This document shows, piece by piece, positions 18,199 to 27,276 of a DNA stretch of 64,000 nucleotides. The translations under genes and the position numbers were made by a program. Position 1 is the stretch's first letter; every line of letters starts with the position of its first letter. The DNA lies in NCBI GenBank assembly GCA_040882565.1, contig JBBEAZ010000014.1, positions 1 through 64,000 on the forward strand, given 5' to 3'. The DNA is from CF-162 sp040882565 (GTDB taxonomy: Bacteria; Chloroflexota; Dehalococcoidia; SM23-28-2; RBG-16-64-32). The notes under the pieces are model-generated. The model was not told where the DNA came from, searched no databases, and worked only from the letters and a program-made list of their open reading frames with translations.

Positions 18199-20628
18199 TT
18201 ATTCGAAGCGGTCGTCGGGGTCGAAGGGAGGGGTGTCGGAGTCTTCGTCGTCGGTGAAGGGTTCTTCTTCGACGACGTCGTCGGCCGAGACGAGGACCTG
18301 GCGGGATTGGCCGGACTCGGCGGCGCTGACGATGCCTTCGTCTTCGAGCATGTCGATGAGACGGGCGGCGCGCGGGTAGCCGATGTGCAGGCGGCGCTGG
18401 AGGAGCGAGGTGGATACGCGGGAGTGCTGGATTGCCAGCTCTTTGGCAGCTTCGTATAGTGGGTCGTCCTCGGCGCGCGATTCGTGTTCCTCGTCCGCAC
18501 TCTCGGCGAGAAGGTGGTCCAGCTTGTCGGGGGCGAGGTGGCGGAAGCGGTCGTTGGCCCACCAGTCGACGATCTTCTCGATCTCTTGGTCGGAGACGAA
18601 GGAGCCCTGGATGCGGCGGGGCTTGGCGGCGTCTGTCGGCATGAAGAGCATGTCGCCGCGGCCAAGGAGCTTGTCGGCGCCGGCGGTGTCGATGATCGTA
18701 CGCGAGTCGACCTGCGAGGAGACTGAGAAGGCGATACGCGTGGGGAAGTTGGCCTTGATGAGGCCGGTGACGACGTCCACAGAGGGCCGCTGCGTGGCGA
18801 TGATGAGGTGGATGCCGGTGGCGCGTGCGAGCTGGGCAAGGCGGCAGATCTGGCGCTCGACTTCGTAGGCTGAGGACATCATGAGGTCGGCCAACTCGTC
18901 GATGATGACCACCCATTGGGGCAGCTTGTGGGTGGCTCGTGGGTGCTTGTTGTAGGCCTCGAGGTTGCGGACGCCGATCTCGGCGAAGCGGCGGTAGCGG
19001 CTGTCCATCTCGTGGATGACGGCCTGGAGTACGCCGGGCACTTCCTCGACGTCCGTGATGACCTTGGAGAAGGCGAGGTGCGGGACTGAGGCATATGTCG
19101 TCAGCTCGACGCGCTTGGGGTCGATGAGGACCAGACGAAGCTCCTCCGGGGTGTTGTGGAGCAAGAAACAGGCGATGATGCCGTTAATGCAGACGCTCTT
19201 GCCGCTGCCGGTGGAGCCGGCAATGAGGAGGTGGGGCATTTTGGTGAGGTCTGCGGCGACTGGTTCGCCGGACACGCCCTTGCCGAGCGCCACGGCGAGC
19301 TTTGTCTTGGCGTTGGCCTTGAGGAAGGCGGTGCTTTCGACGACGCTGCGCAGGGAGACGAGCGATGAGGTAGTGTTGGGCACTTCGATGCCGATGATGG
19401 GTTTGCCGGGGACGGGGGCCTCGATGCGGATAGTCGGAGCGGCGAGCGCGAGGGCGAGGTCGTTCGCGAGGTTCGTGACCTTGTTCACGCGGACGCGGGT
19501 CTTGGACGTGATCTCGCTGCGGATGACGGGCTTGCCTTCCTTGTCGAAGATCTGACGGCCGCTTTCGTCGCGGACGGGGGTGGTGCGGGTCTTGATGTCC
19601 CAGCCGGGCTCGACGCCGAACTGTGTGACCGTCGGGCCCTGAAGGATAGAGGTCACCTTGGCATCGACACCGAACGAAGCGAGAGTCTCGATTATCAGTC
19701 TGGCGCGGACTTCGTTGTCGACCGGACGGACCTCGATCTCGGCAGCTTCGGCGAGCTGGTCGAGGGGCGGGAGCTCCCAACCGCGGCCAGCCGGGCGTCC
19801 CATAGGAAGCGTGCGCTGGAAGCCGGCTTGTTCCTCGTCATCGGTGCCGGTGACGAGCAGATCGTTGGCCGGGTCGGCGGTTGCCTCTGCTTCCTCGTCT
19901 TCTTCGATGACGACGGGGCTGTCCTGCCACTCCTCGTCTAGTTGCGGGACATACGGTTGTTCGAGGAGTTGCTGGTCCTCGTACTCATCCTCGCGGGGGA
20001 TCAGGGCGGTGAAGAATGACGCGAGGGCGTGCCAGGTGCGCTTAGGAAGTTGCAGTGAGTTGAGCCAGCGGAGACCGGCAAAGAGGCCGTCGCGGACCTG
20101 GCCCGCGCGGCGAGGCCAGACGAGGGAGCCTCCCGCGCCACCGACGCTTGCCCAAGCGAAGGCGCCCGGGAAGCCGGCAAAGAAAAAGTGCCCGAGGTTC
20201 CCGCCGAGCGAGACGTCGTTGAAATGGACGTCGCCGATGGACCAGGATGGCGAGAAGACTCCCATCATCCCGAGGGCGAAAAGCGCGAGTAGATGGGTGC
20301 CGACCGCTACGCGGACGAACTCTGAGGTTAGTTGCGGCCTGGCAGATCCGATCCTGGCATCGATCGTGATTACGGCGGCGACCAGAAGGGCACCGAGGCC
20401 GAACGTGCGCAGGATAGCCTCAGCGGCGTCGACCAGGGGATCGAGGAAGACGAAGACGAGGACGAGCCCCGCGAGGCCGCCGACGGCCAGCGCGATCAGG
20501 CGCGTTTCGCCCTGAGGGCCGCGGCCGCCTGAGCGTTTCGTGCCGCGGCGTGCACGGGGTGCGGCAGGGCGCGGCCGGTAGCTTGTCGACGAACGGCGCG
20601 TCGACCGTGGTTTTGTCTTGATGGACAT
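18199..20628 (-). CDS. ftsK: FtsK/SpoIIIE-family DNA translocase
   Basis: An 809-residue membrane-anchored translocase. A basic N-terminus (residues 1-40) precedes about four hydrophobic segments (about 45-165), then an acidic linker. The motor holds Walker A IAGSTGSGKSVCING, Walker B VVIIDELADLMM and the sensor ATQRPSVDVVTGLIKANFPTRIAF. The C-terminal gamma winged helix (LLQRRLHIGYPRAARLIDMLEDEGIVS, about 740-770) should read polar KOPS/SRS sequences. It moves chromosome termini at the septum and activates Xer recombination; a xerD-type gene lies at 56 kb. The gene stands nine bases downstream of rnj. Confidence 0.95.
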   Translation of the reverse strand: MSIKTKPRSTRRSSTSYRPRPAAPRARRGTKRSGGRGPQGETRLIALAVGGLAGLVLVFVFLDPLVDAAEAILRTFGLGALLVAAVITIDARIGSARPQLTSEFVRVAVGTHLLALFALGMMGVFSPSWSIGDVHFNDVSLGGNLGHFFFAGFPGAFAWASVGGAGGSLVWPRRAGQVRDGLFAGLRWLNSLQLPKRTWHALASFFTALIPREDEYEDQQLLEQPYVPQLDEEWQDSPVVIEEDEEAEATADPANDLLVTGTDDEEQAGFQRTLPMGRPAGRGWELPPLDQLAEAAEIEVRPVDNEVRARLIIETLASFGVDAKVTSILQGPTVTQFGVEPGWDIKTRTTPVRDESGRQIFDKEGKPVIRSEITSKTRVRVNKVTNLANDLALALAAPTIRIEAPVPGKPIIGIEVPNTTSSLVSLRSVVESTAFLKANAKTKLAVALGKGVSGEPVAADLTKMPHLLIAGSTGSGKSVCINGIIACFLLHNTPEELRLVLIDPKRVELTTYASVPHLAFSKVITDVEEVPGVLQAVIHEMDSRYRRFAEIGVRNLEAYNKHPRATHKLPQWVVIIDELADLMMSSAYEVERQICRLAQLARATGIHLIIATQRPSVDVVTGLIKANFPTRIAFSVSSQVDSRTIIDTAGADKLLGRGDMLFMPTDAAKPRRIQGSFVSDQEIEKIVDWWANDRFRHLAPDKLDHLLAESADEEHESRAEDDPLYEAAKELAIQHSRVSTSLLQRRLHIGYPRAARLIDMLEDEGIVSAAESGQSRQVLVSADDVVEEEPFTDDEDSDTPPFDPDDRFE

Positions 20629-20637
20629 AGGCTGGTG

Positions 20638-22305
20638 TTAGATCTCTACGCTCACGGGAAGGATCATCGGGCGGCGGCGCGTTTCCGCGTACAGGAAGCG
20701 AGACAACGCGTCATGCACCCGGGCGTTGAAGTCCGCTCGGTTGCTCACGTGCTGTTGACCCGCGAAGGCATCGATGATGACGTCGCGGGCCTTTTCCATC
20801 AGGGCGTCGGACATATCTGCTTCTATGAATCCTCTAGATACAACGTCCGGGCGGCCGATTGGTTTACCGGTATGCCTGTCCATAGTCACGATTGCGACCA
20901 TCACGCCGTCGCCCGAAAGGTGCTTGCGATCGCGCAGGACGACTTTGTCGACGCCGACGGCGAGGCCATCGACGTAGACGAAGTCGGCCGGGATTTGTTC
21001 GACAACTCGAGCCTTGTTGCGGTCAATCTCGAGGACGTCGCCGTCTTCGATCGTGAAGATGTTCTCCTTGGGGATGCCCATCGAGCGCGCGATCTCAGAG
21101 TGCATGACAAGGTGCCGGTATTCGCCGTGAACGGGCACGAAGTACTTAGGCCGCGTGAGGCTGAGCATGAGCTTTAGTTCTTCCTGCGCGCCGTGGCCAC
21201 TAACGTGGACACTGGCGGTGCGACTGAAAAGGACGTGCGCCCCGAGCCGATAGAGGTTGTCGATCGTCTTGGTAATAAGCTGTTCGTTACCCGGAATCAT
21301 GGACGAAGAAAACACGACGGTGTCGCCGGCGACGATCTCGATGTGCCGGTGGTCGCGGTTGGCCATGCGCACGAGAGCGGACGAAGGCTCTCCCTGGGCG
21401 CCGGTGGTGAGAATGGCGATCTTTTCCGGCTTGAGCTTCTTCATGCGATCCAGTGGCTCGAGTGGATCGTCCTTGGCTGTGATATAGCCGCGTTCGAGCG
21501 CCATGCGGACGTTTTGCATCATGCTACGGCCGGTGACGAAGACCTTGCGGCCGTTGCGTTCAGCAGCGTCGATGACTTGTTGGGCACGTGAGATCAGGGA
21601 GGCGAACGTGGCGACGATTACGCGGCCTTCTGACTTGGCCATGATCCGATCGAAGGGCTCGGAGATAGCCATTTCGGAGGGCGTGTAACCGGGTGTGTCG
21701 GCGTACGTGGAGTCCGAGAGAAGGAGGAGGACGCCCTCCCGGCCGTAGTGGGCGATGCGCATGATGTCGGAGGGGCCGCCCATGACCGGAGTGTGGTCGA
21801 ATTTGAAGTCGCCGGTGTGGAAGACGGTGCCAAGCGGCGTGTGGATGGCGATCGCCGTGGAGTCGGGGATGCTGTGGGTTACGTGCACCCACTCCGCGGA
21901 CAGCTGGCCGAGTTGGACGCCGTCGCCGGGCTTTACTACTTGGAGGCTGGACTTCTTGAGGAGCTTATGTTCTTCGAGCTTCAGCGTGATGAGGCCGTGT
22001 GTGAGAGGTGTGCAGTAGACGGGCGGCATCCGGCCGTTTGGCAGGCGCAGCGCGGGTAGCACATATGGGAGAGCGCCGACGTGATCCTCGTGACCATGAG
22101 TGATGAGGATGCCGCGCAGCTTCTTGATCCGCTCCTGGACGTAGGTGACGTCCGGGATGACGAGGTCGACGCCGAGCATCTCTTCTTCGGGGAACATGAG
22201 GCCGCAGTCGATGATGACCATGTCATCTGAGGTCTCGAGGACCATCATGTTCTTGCCGATTTCACCGAGACCGCCGAGGGGGATGACGCGTAGCGTTTGA
22301 GCCAT
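20638..22305 (-). CDS. rnj: Ribonuclease J
   Basis: A 555-residue metallo-beta-lactamase/beta-CASP RNase. The metal motif ITHGHEDHVGALPYVL is at about residues 70-85, with VHVTHSIPDS, HTGDFKFDHTP and the beta-CASP motifs (ATFASLISRAQQ, TTGAQGEPSSAL) after it, and the C-terminal SGHGAQEELKLML ligand. RNase J carries out 5' exonuclease and endonuclease turnover and maturation of RNA. It clusters with udg upstream (three bases) and ftsK downstream, probably one transcript. Confidence 0.95.
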   Translation of the reverse strand: MAQTLRVIPLGGLGEIGKNMMVLETSDDMVIIDCGLMFPEEEMLGVDLVIPDVTYVQERIKKLRGILITHGHEDHVGALPYVLPALRLPNGRMPPVYCTPLTHGLITLKLEEHKLLKKSSLQVVKPGDGVQLGQLSAEWVHVTHSIPDSTAIAIHTPLGTVFHTGDFKFDHTPVMGGPSDIMRIAHYGREGVLLLLSDSTYADTPGYTPSEMAISEPFDRIMAKSEGRVIVATFASLISRAQQVIDAAERNGRKVFVTGRSMMQNVRMALERGYITAKDDPLEPLDRMKKLKPEKIAILTTGAQGEPSSALVRMANRDHRHIEIVAGDTVVFSSSMIPGNEQLITKTIDNLYRLGAHVLFSRTASVHVSGHGAQEELKLMLSLTRPKYFVPVHGEYRHLVMHSEIARSMGIPKENIFTIEDGDVLEIDRNKARVVEQIPADFVYVDGLAVGVDKVVLRDRKHLSGDGVMVAIVTMDRHTGKPIGRPDVVSRGFIEADMSDALMEKARDVIIDAFAGQQHVSNRADFNARVHDALSRFLYAETRRRPMILPVSVEI

Positions 22306-22308
22306 GCT

Positions 22309-22920
22309 TTAGAAGAGCCGCCCTTGCTCCACGGGCGGCTCTGCCGCCGCGACGGCGACGGGCTGGCGCTCGCGCACCTTGTCGAGGGCCTGCGGGATCT
22401 TGGCGAAATCCTGCTGGATCACCTGGCGGAGGTTGCCGGCGTGGAGTGCTGCCGCGGGGTGGTAGAGGTGGAAGTAGTGGCGGTCGTTCAACTGCTGCAA
22501 GTGTCCGTGCATTTTGCTGATCGAGGACTGGGGGAAGAAGAATGAGAGGGAGAAGCGGCCGAGAGTGACGATCAGCTTCGGGTCGATGAGCTCGATTTGC
22601 CGCAGGAGGTAGGGGCGGCACGAATCGATTTCGTTGGGGAGAGGGTCACGGTTGCCGGGAGGGCGGCATTTGACGACGTTGGCGATGTAGACGTCGCTGC
22701 GGGAGAGGCCGATGGAGCCGAGGAGTTCTTCGAGGAAGCGGCCGGCGGGACCGACGAAGGGGCGGCCCTGCTGGTCCTCGTGGAAGCCGGGGCCTTCGCC
22801 GACGAACATGATCTCGGCGTTCGATGGACCTTCGCCTGGCACTGCGTGGGTGCGGGTCTTGCAGAGGCCGCAGGACTCACACGCTGATATCTGGGCGTTG
22901 AGAGTCGCTAGTTCGGTCAC
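22309..22920 (-). CDS. Uracil-DNA glycosylase, family 4 (Fe-S type)
   Basis: A 203-residue thermophile-type UDG. Four Cys expected to bind a [4Fe-4S] cluster are present (Cys17, Cys20, Cys85 in NVVKCRPP, Cys101 in DSCRPYL). The uracil-binding motif is GEGPGFHEDQQGRPFVGPAG, and YHPAAAL is the second catalytic motif. It removes uracil from deaminated DNA in base-excision repair. The C-terminal tail AAAEPPVEQGRLF resembles a beta-clamp-binding end (Q-x-x-L-F). It is upstream of rnj in the same operon. Confidence 0.9.
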   Translation of the reverse strand: MTELATLNAQISACESCGLCKTRTHAVPGEGPSNAEIMFVGEGPGFHEDQQGRPFVGPAGRFLEELLGSIGLSRSDVYIANVVKCRPPGNRDPLPNEIDSCRPYLLRQIELIDPKLIVTLGRFSLSFFFPQSSISKMHGHLQQLNDRHYFHLYHPAAALHAGNLRQVIQQDFAKIPQALDKVRERQPVAVAAAEPPVEQGRLF

Positions 22921-23003
22921 TCAGGCGATGATAGCGCGGTGGTGTTGAGGGGGTCAAACGATTTGACGGGTTATCAAGATAGCGGCGGGGACGGTCGTTT
23001 GGC

Positions 23004-23090
23004 GCCACCCCCCACCCCCCACCTCAAAATATCGAGGAGATCGGGGGGACACCCCCCGAACCGCCCGGCAGCGGCTCCGCTGCACCTTCG
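23004..23090 (+). repeat. Dispersed double-hairpin repeat, copy 1
   Basis: A CCACCCCC-rich start, then CTCAAAAT, then two perfect hairpins in a row: TCGGGGGG-ACA-CCCCCCGA (23041-23059) and GCAGCGG-CT-CCGCTGC (23070-23085), then ACCT. A second copy at 54112-54190 has the same order with compensating base changes in the stem. It lies in the 290-base gap between udg and tatC, which holds no gene that I can support. Confidence 0.7.
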
Positions 23091-23210
23091 CGTTGGTGCT
23101 TGGGCCCGAATGGTATGCACGATCGGGACGTGGGCGGGCGCGGCGAGTAGCGCCCCTACCGAGGGTGTGCGAGAGAAACCGTGTTGCCCGTGGTAACAAT
23201 CGCGGTGGCG

Positions 23211-24047
23211 CTAGGGCTTCGGGGGGCGGGGCTGGACGATGACGCCGAGGATGATGCCGAGGAAGTAGAGGACGATGATCGGTCCGGCCACAAGGGATTG
23301 GGTGACGGGGTCAATCGTCGGCGTGACGATAGCTGCGACGATGAAGGCGCCGACGAAGGCCAAGCGCCACCACTGGATGAGTTGTTTGGGGGAGACGACG
23401 CCGACGCGGGTGAGGAACATGACGATCAGGGGGGTCTCGAAGGAGACGCCGGTCCAGAACAGGAGGCGGGTGACGAAGTCGACATAACTGCCGACGCGGA
23501 TGTTGGGCTCGGCGAGGTCGTTGTTGAAGTTGAGCAGGAAGTCGAGCGCCGGCGGGAGCGCGACGTAGTAGGCGAAGGCGACGCCCGCCAGGAAGAAGCC
23601 GGTGGCGCCGATGACGGTGCCGTAGAGCCATTTACGTTCGCCGGGCTTCAGGCCGGGCGAGAGGAAGCGCAGCAGATGGTAGAGGATCATCGGCATGCCG
23701 AGGACCAGGCCGCCGAGCAGAGAGACGCGGAAGTAGGTGACGAAGTTCTCGAACGGTTCGATGAACTGGAGCTGGAGGCCCGGATGTTGCTCTTCGGCGG
23801 GTTCCTTCAGGTAGTTCAAGAAGTCGTCGGCGAAGATGGCCGAGATGACGAGGCCGATGACGACGCCGATAGCCGACATCATCACCCGGTAGCGAAGCTC
23901 GGCGAGGTGCTCGAAGAGCGTCAGGTACTTTTCGCCGGGCTCCTCCTCGGGTGTCTGCGGCGGTGGTGGGGGGGCAGTCGCGCGGACCATGCCAGCGACC
24001 ATGGCTAAAACGATGACCTCCGGGAGGCCGATGCCGAGGAAGTTCAC
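23211..24047 (-). CDS. tatC: TatC with a TatA-like N-terminal extension
   Basis: The core from about residue 42 (LTLFEHLAELRYRVMMSAIG) is a normal six-helix TatC, the twin-arginine signal receptor. FEPFENFVTYFRVSLLGGLVLGMP and the closing YFLGIILGVIVQPRPP are typical. The first 20 residues, MNFLGIGLPEVIVLAMVAGM, are nearly the same as the start of the adjacent TatA-like protein and are joined to the core by a Pro-rich linker. The start is GTG 24047, immediately after the upstream stop. An internal ATG at 23990 would give a conventional TatC. See findings. Confidence 0.9.
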   Translation of the reverse strand: MNFLGIGLPEVIVLAMVAGMVRATAPPPPPQTPEEEPGEKYLTLFEHLAELRYRVMMSAIGVVIGLVISAIFADDFLNYLKEPAEEQHPGLQLQFIEPFENFVTYFRVSLLGGLVLGMPMILYHLLRFLSPGLKPGERKWLYGTVIGATGFFLAGVAFAYYVALPPALDFLLNFNNDLAEPNIRVGSYVDFVTRLLFWTGVSFETPLIVMFLTRVGVVSPKQLIQWWRLAFVGAFIVAAIVTPTIDPVTQSLVAGPIIVLYFLGIILGVIVQPRPPKP

Positions 24048-24446
24048 CTACGCTCCGTTGTTGGAGTGGTCGACTTCCGGCGGGAGTTCACCACCGGGCT
24101 CGATGATTGGCTGGTTACTACCGAGGAGGCGGTCTGGGCGCGCAGATTCGATGACCGGCTTGGTCTCGTCGATGACTTTTGCCATTTCGCGCGTCGCTGA
24201 GGTGATGCCCGAGCCGACGGCTTTGCGCACCTCCTGCAGTTCGTCGCGCATTAGCTCGTATTCCTTGGTGAGCTCGGCGAATTCGTTGCGGAGGTCGCGG
24301 GTGTTCTCGGTCGCGTAACCGCGAAGGTACTTGATCGCGCGCGCCACCTGAACGGCGGCCTGCGGGAAGCGCTCTGGGCCGAGCACGATTACGGCGACAA
24401 CGGAGATTAACAAGATTTCCGGGAGACCGATGCCGAAGAAGTTCAT
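24048..24446 (-). CDS. tatA: Twin-arginine translocase TatA/TatB-type protein
   Basis: A 132-residue single-span protein. The N-terminal transmembrane helix MNFFGIGLPEILLISVVAVIVLGPERFPQ contains the conserved Glu and the FGP-type hinge (LGP). An amphipathic helix (AAVQVARAIKYLRG) and a long charged coiled region follow, with a polar tail. The length and coiled part favour a TatB-like role, but systems with only one such protein are known. It is translated directly ahead of tatC (adjacent stop and start), the standard order. Confidence 0.88.
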   Translation of the reverse strand: MNFFGIGLPEILLISVVAVIVLGPERFPQAAVQVARAIKYLRGYATENTRDLRNEFAELTKEYELMRDELQEVRKAVGSGITSATREMAKVIDETKPVIESARPDRLLGSNQPIIEPGGELPPEVDHSNNGA

Positions 24447-24620
24447 CGCCTATAGGATACGACAATCCCCCGCCTGTGGACGGGGGACCGGGATTGAGAG
24501 ATGAGGAGGGCTGGCGCGGTGCGTGCGACTTCCGATAGAAGGCGGCGTGTTGGCCAAGGCGGATGCTGGGATGGATTTGAGGCAGGGCTGGAAGCCTTGC
24601 GGCTACGCGGTCGTAAGCGG

Positions 24621-24881
24621 TTAGTCGTCGGTGAAGCCCTGCTCGTTGATGAAGTTGACCGCGTCCTGCACGGTAGCGATCTTCTCGGCGTCTTCGTCCG
24701 AGATCTCCACGGTCTTGCCCTCTTTGCTGAACTCTTCCTCGAGCGACATGATGAGCTCGACGAGGTCCAGAGAGTCGGCGTTGAGATCGTCGACGAAGGA
24801 CGTCTGAGGATTGATCTCCGACTCTTCAACGCCGAGCTGTTCGGCTATTATTTTCTGCACTCGCTCGAATACGGTTGCCAC
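24621..24881 (-). CDS. acpP: Acyl carrier protein
   Basis: An 86-residue acidic four-helix protein with the phosphopantetheine site DDLNADSLDLVEL (Ser37). It begins at GTG 24881 after AAGGAGG. It carries growing fatty acyl chains as thioesters. The last gene of the yceD-rpmF-(zinc ribbon)-fabD-fabG-nusB-acpP run. The 174-base gap downstream holds a small CCCCCG/CGGGGG hairpin (24467-24486) that may end the operon, without a good T-tract. Confidence 0.95.
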   Translation of the reverse strand: MATVFERVQKIIAEQLGVEESEINPQTSFVDDLNADSLDLVELIMSLEEEFSKEGKTVEISDEDAEKIATVQDAVNFINEQGFTDD

Positions 24882-24902
24882 GCGGGTACCTCCTTGGCCT
24901 CG

Positions 24903-25313
24903 TCAGCCGGTGACAAGCACGCTTACTGAACCGAGGACACCATTTACAAACTTGGGGGAGTTCTCTCCGCCATACTCTTTTGCCAACTCGACGGCTTCGT
25001 TTATGGCGGCACGCATCGGCACCTTATTATCGATGACGATTTCGTAGACCGCAAGGCGAAGGATGTTGCGGTCGGTTGCTGCCAGTTGGTCCAGCGGCCA
25101 GGCGGGCGCCGTCTCGTGGATGATGCTATCGATGCGCTTGCCGTTGGCGATCACTCCCTTGACCAGCTCGTGCGCATAGGCGGCGGCATCCTTCGACGCG
25201 CCGGTGTCATCGGCGAGACGGGAGACCACCTCGTCCGGGTCGTGGTGGACGGCGTCCAGCTCGAACAACGCCTGCAGGGCGATGATGCGTGCCTTCCGCC
25301 GGCGGCCCGTCAC
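24903..25313 (-). CDS. nusB: Transcription antitermination factor NusB
   Basis: A 136-residue all-helical protein: RRKARIIALQALFELDAVHHDPDEV at the N-terminus, then AYAHELVKGVIANGKRIDSII and the core LDQLAATDRNILRLAVYEI. EAVELAKEYGGENSPKFVNGVLG closes the fold. NusB with NusE binds boxA RNA to support rRNA transcription. Its position between fabG and acpP, one base after fabG, is unusual but clearly in the same operon. Confidence 0.93.
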   Translation of the reverse strand: MTGRRRKARIIALQALFELDAVHHDPDEVVSRLADDTGASKDAAAYAHELVKGVIANGKRIDSIIHETAPAWPLDQLAATDRNILRLAVYEIVIDNKVPMRAAINEAVELAKEYGGENSPKFVNGVLGSVSVLVTG

Positions 25314-25314
25314 G

Positions 25315-26061
25315 TCAGAGCCCCAGTCCGCCGTCGACGGCCAGGACCTGGCCGGTGATGTACGACGATTCGTCGGAGGCGAGATAGACGACGCAGGCCG
25401 AGACGTCTTCCGGCTTGCCCATGCGGTCGACGAGAAGCCGTTGTTTGACGCCCTCGATGATCTCCTTGCGGATGTCCTTGGTGAGTTCCGTGATCACGAG
25501 TCCGGGCATGATGAGGTTCGCGGTGACGTTGCGGGAGCCCATTTCGCGGGCGACGGCGCGGGTGAAGCCGACGAGGCCCGACTTGGCTGCTGCGTAATTG
25601 GCCTGACCGGCGTTGCCGGCGAGACCGGAGACGCTGCCGATGTTGATTATGCGGCCCCAGCGCTGCTTCATCATCGGCCGCAGCGAGGCCTTGGTGCACA
25701 GAAAGACGGCGCGCAGGTTGAGGTCCATGACCTCGTCCCAGTCCTGCAGAGACATGCGGAGGATGAGGGTGTCGCGATTGAAGCCTGCGTTGTTCACGAG
25801 GATGTCAAGGCGGCCAAGGCCGGTGACGGTCTCTTCGACGAGGCGCTCCGTGTCTTCGGGTTTGCGGACGTCTGCCTGGACCGTGATGGCTTTGCCGCCG
25901 GACGCTTCGATCTGCGTTTTCAGTTCTTCGGCCTGCCTGGCGCTCTGGTTGTAGTTGATGGCGACGGCGGCGCCCTGCCCGGCAAGTTGGGCGCAGATTG
26001 AGCGTCCGATACCACGAGAGCCACCGGTCACAAGCGCCACCTTGCCGGAGAGGTCAAACAT
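25315..26061 (-). CDS. fabG: 3-oxoacyl-ACP reductase
   Basis: A 248-residue short-chain dehydrogenase. NADPH-binding TGGSRGIG (about residues 13-20), NNAG at about 88-91, and the catalytic set Ser in NIGSVSG, Tyr and Lys in NYAAAKSG. It ends in the FabG-typical GQVLAVDGGLGL. It reduces beta-ketoacyl-ACP in fatty-acid elongation. Its start overlaps fabD by eight bases, and nusB follows after one base. Confidence 0.95.
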   Translation of the reverse strand: MFDLSGKVALVTGGSRGIGRSICAQLAGQGAAVAINYNQSARQAEELKTQIEASGGKAITVQADVRKPEDTERLVEETVTGLGRLDILVNNAGFNRDTLILRMSLQDWDEVMDLNLRAVFLCTKASLRPMMKQRWGRIINIGSVSGLAGNAGQANYAAAKSGLVGFTRAVAREMGSRNVTANLIMPGLVITELTKDIRKEIIEGVKQRLLVDRMGKPEDVSACVVYLASDESSYITGQVLAVDGGLGL

Positions 26062-27022
26062 TGGCAGTCTCAGACAGCTCTTCGAGGGCGCGGACGCCGA
26101 GTTTCGGGTGGCTGCGTTTGAGCTGAGCGGTGAGGATCTTGCCGGGACCGACCTCGATTACGCGGGTGACTCCGGCGTTCGCCATCGCGTCGATCGACTG
26201 GTGCCAGAGGACGGGGCTTCGAACCTGCTGCTCTAAGTCGGCACGCACGTCGGTTGCTGTGGTTATGGCGTTGCTGGTCACGTTAGCGATGACGGGAATT
26301 CGTGCATCATCAATCTGGACGCCGGTGAGGTGCTGTGTGAAGGCGACGGCGGCCGATTCCATGAGCGAAGTGTGGAAGGCGCCCGATACTTTGACGGGCA
26401 GGCCGCGTCCGCCGCGTTCCTTGGCGAGGGCGCAGGCGCGCTCAACCGCGTCGGCCGGCCCGCCGATGACGGTCTGTGTCGGGGCATTGTAGTTAGCGAC
26501 CTCGGCACCGGAGTCTTTGCAAATTGCCTCGACTGCCGCCTGGTCGAGGCCGACGATGGCGGCGAGTGTTCCGGGCAACGCCTGTCCGGCCTGTTCCATC
26601 AGTCGCCCGCGCTCGCGGACGAGCTGGACGGCAACCGTGAAGTCGAGAGAACCGGCGGCGACCAAGGCGGAGTATTCGCCCAGGCTGTGGCCCGCGACGA
26701 ACGCCGGACGGCGATCGATCGTTTCGGCGTCTAGCGCAGCGGCGAGGATGGCGATGGAGGCGGTGAGGATGGCCGGCTGGGTGTTGCTGGTCACGGTGAG
26801 GGAGTCTTCAGGGCCTTCGAAACAGAGGGTGGAGAGCGAGAAGCCGAGGGCGGCATCGGCGGCGTCGAAGACTTCTTTGGCGGGCGTAGAGGAGGAGCAG
26901 AGGTCGCGCGCCATGCCGACTTTCTGGCTGCCCTGGCCGGGGAAAACTAGTGCGAGCGTTGGATCGGCGGGTAGTTGGAGGAGTTTGCTTGCGAGCGCGC
27001 GGGGAGCGGACGCCTGGTTCAT
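26054..27022 (-). CDS. fabD: Malonyl-CoA:ACP transacylase
   Basis: A 322-residue acyltransferase. LALVFPGQGSQKVGMARDL opens the domain, the nucleophile Ser is in GHSLGEYSALVA, and the His partner in GAFHTSLM. It loads malonyl groups onto ACP. The N-terminal 15 residues before the domain are a short extension. Translationally coupled with fabG downstream by an eight-base overlap. Confidence 0.94.
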   Translation of the reverse strand: MNQASAPRALASKLLQLPADPTLALVFPGQGSQKVGMARDLCSSSTPAKEVFDAADAALGFSLSTLCFEGPEDSLTVTSNTQPAILTASIAILAAALDAETIDRRPAFVAGHSLGEYSALVAAGSLDFTVAVQLVRERGRLMEQAGQALPGTLAAIVGLDQAAVEAICKDSGAEVANYNAPTQTVIGGPADAVERACALAKERGGRGLPVKVSGAFHTSLMESAAVAFTQHLTGVQIDDARIPVIANVTSNAITTATDVRADLEQQVRSPVLWHQSIDAMANAGVTRVIEVGPGKILTAQLKRSHPKLGVRALEELSETANV

Positions 27023-27031
27023 AGGCGGGAG

Positions 27032-27229
27032 TCAGGCGGACGCGGTCTCTTGCTCACGCGTCAGTTTGCCGAAGTTGCAATCCGGGTTCGGGCAGCGGCC
27101 GAACTCATCGAGGCGGGTGCGGCAGAAGGTGCAATGAGTAGCGTCCCACCAGACGAAATAGGTGATCGCCGCGGCAGCTGCCAGCAGCAGGCTGAGGGGG
27201 GGCAGGACGAAGAGAAGGCCGCGTCTCAT
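27032..27229 (-). CDS. Small membrane-anchored zinc-ribbon-like protein
   Basis: A 65-residue protein: an N-terminal hydrophobic helix (residues 5-27) followed by ATHCTFCRTRLDEFGRCPNPDCNFG, a four-Cys arrangement (CxxC and CxxxxC) typical of a zinc ribbon. It lies nine bases before fabD and after rpmF, so it belongs to the fatty-acid/ribosomal operon. I do not recognise a named family; function is unknown. Confidence 0.7.
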   Translation of the reverse strand: MRRGLLFVLPPLSLLLAAAAAITYFVWWDATHCTFCRTRLDEFGRCPNPDCNFGKLTREQETASA

Positions 27230-27276
27230 GGTAAGGCGAGTATAGCACGCGTTTGTGAGCGGCCGGAACGCAGATC

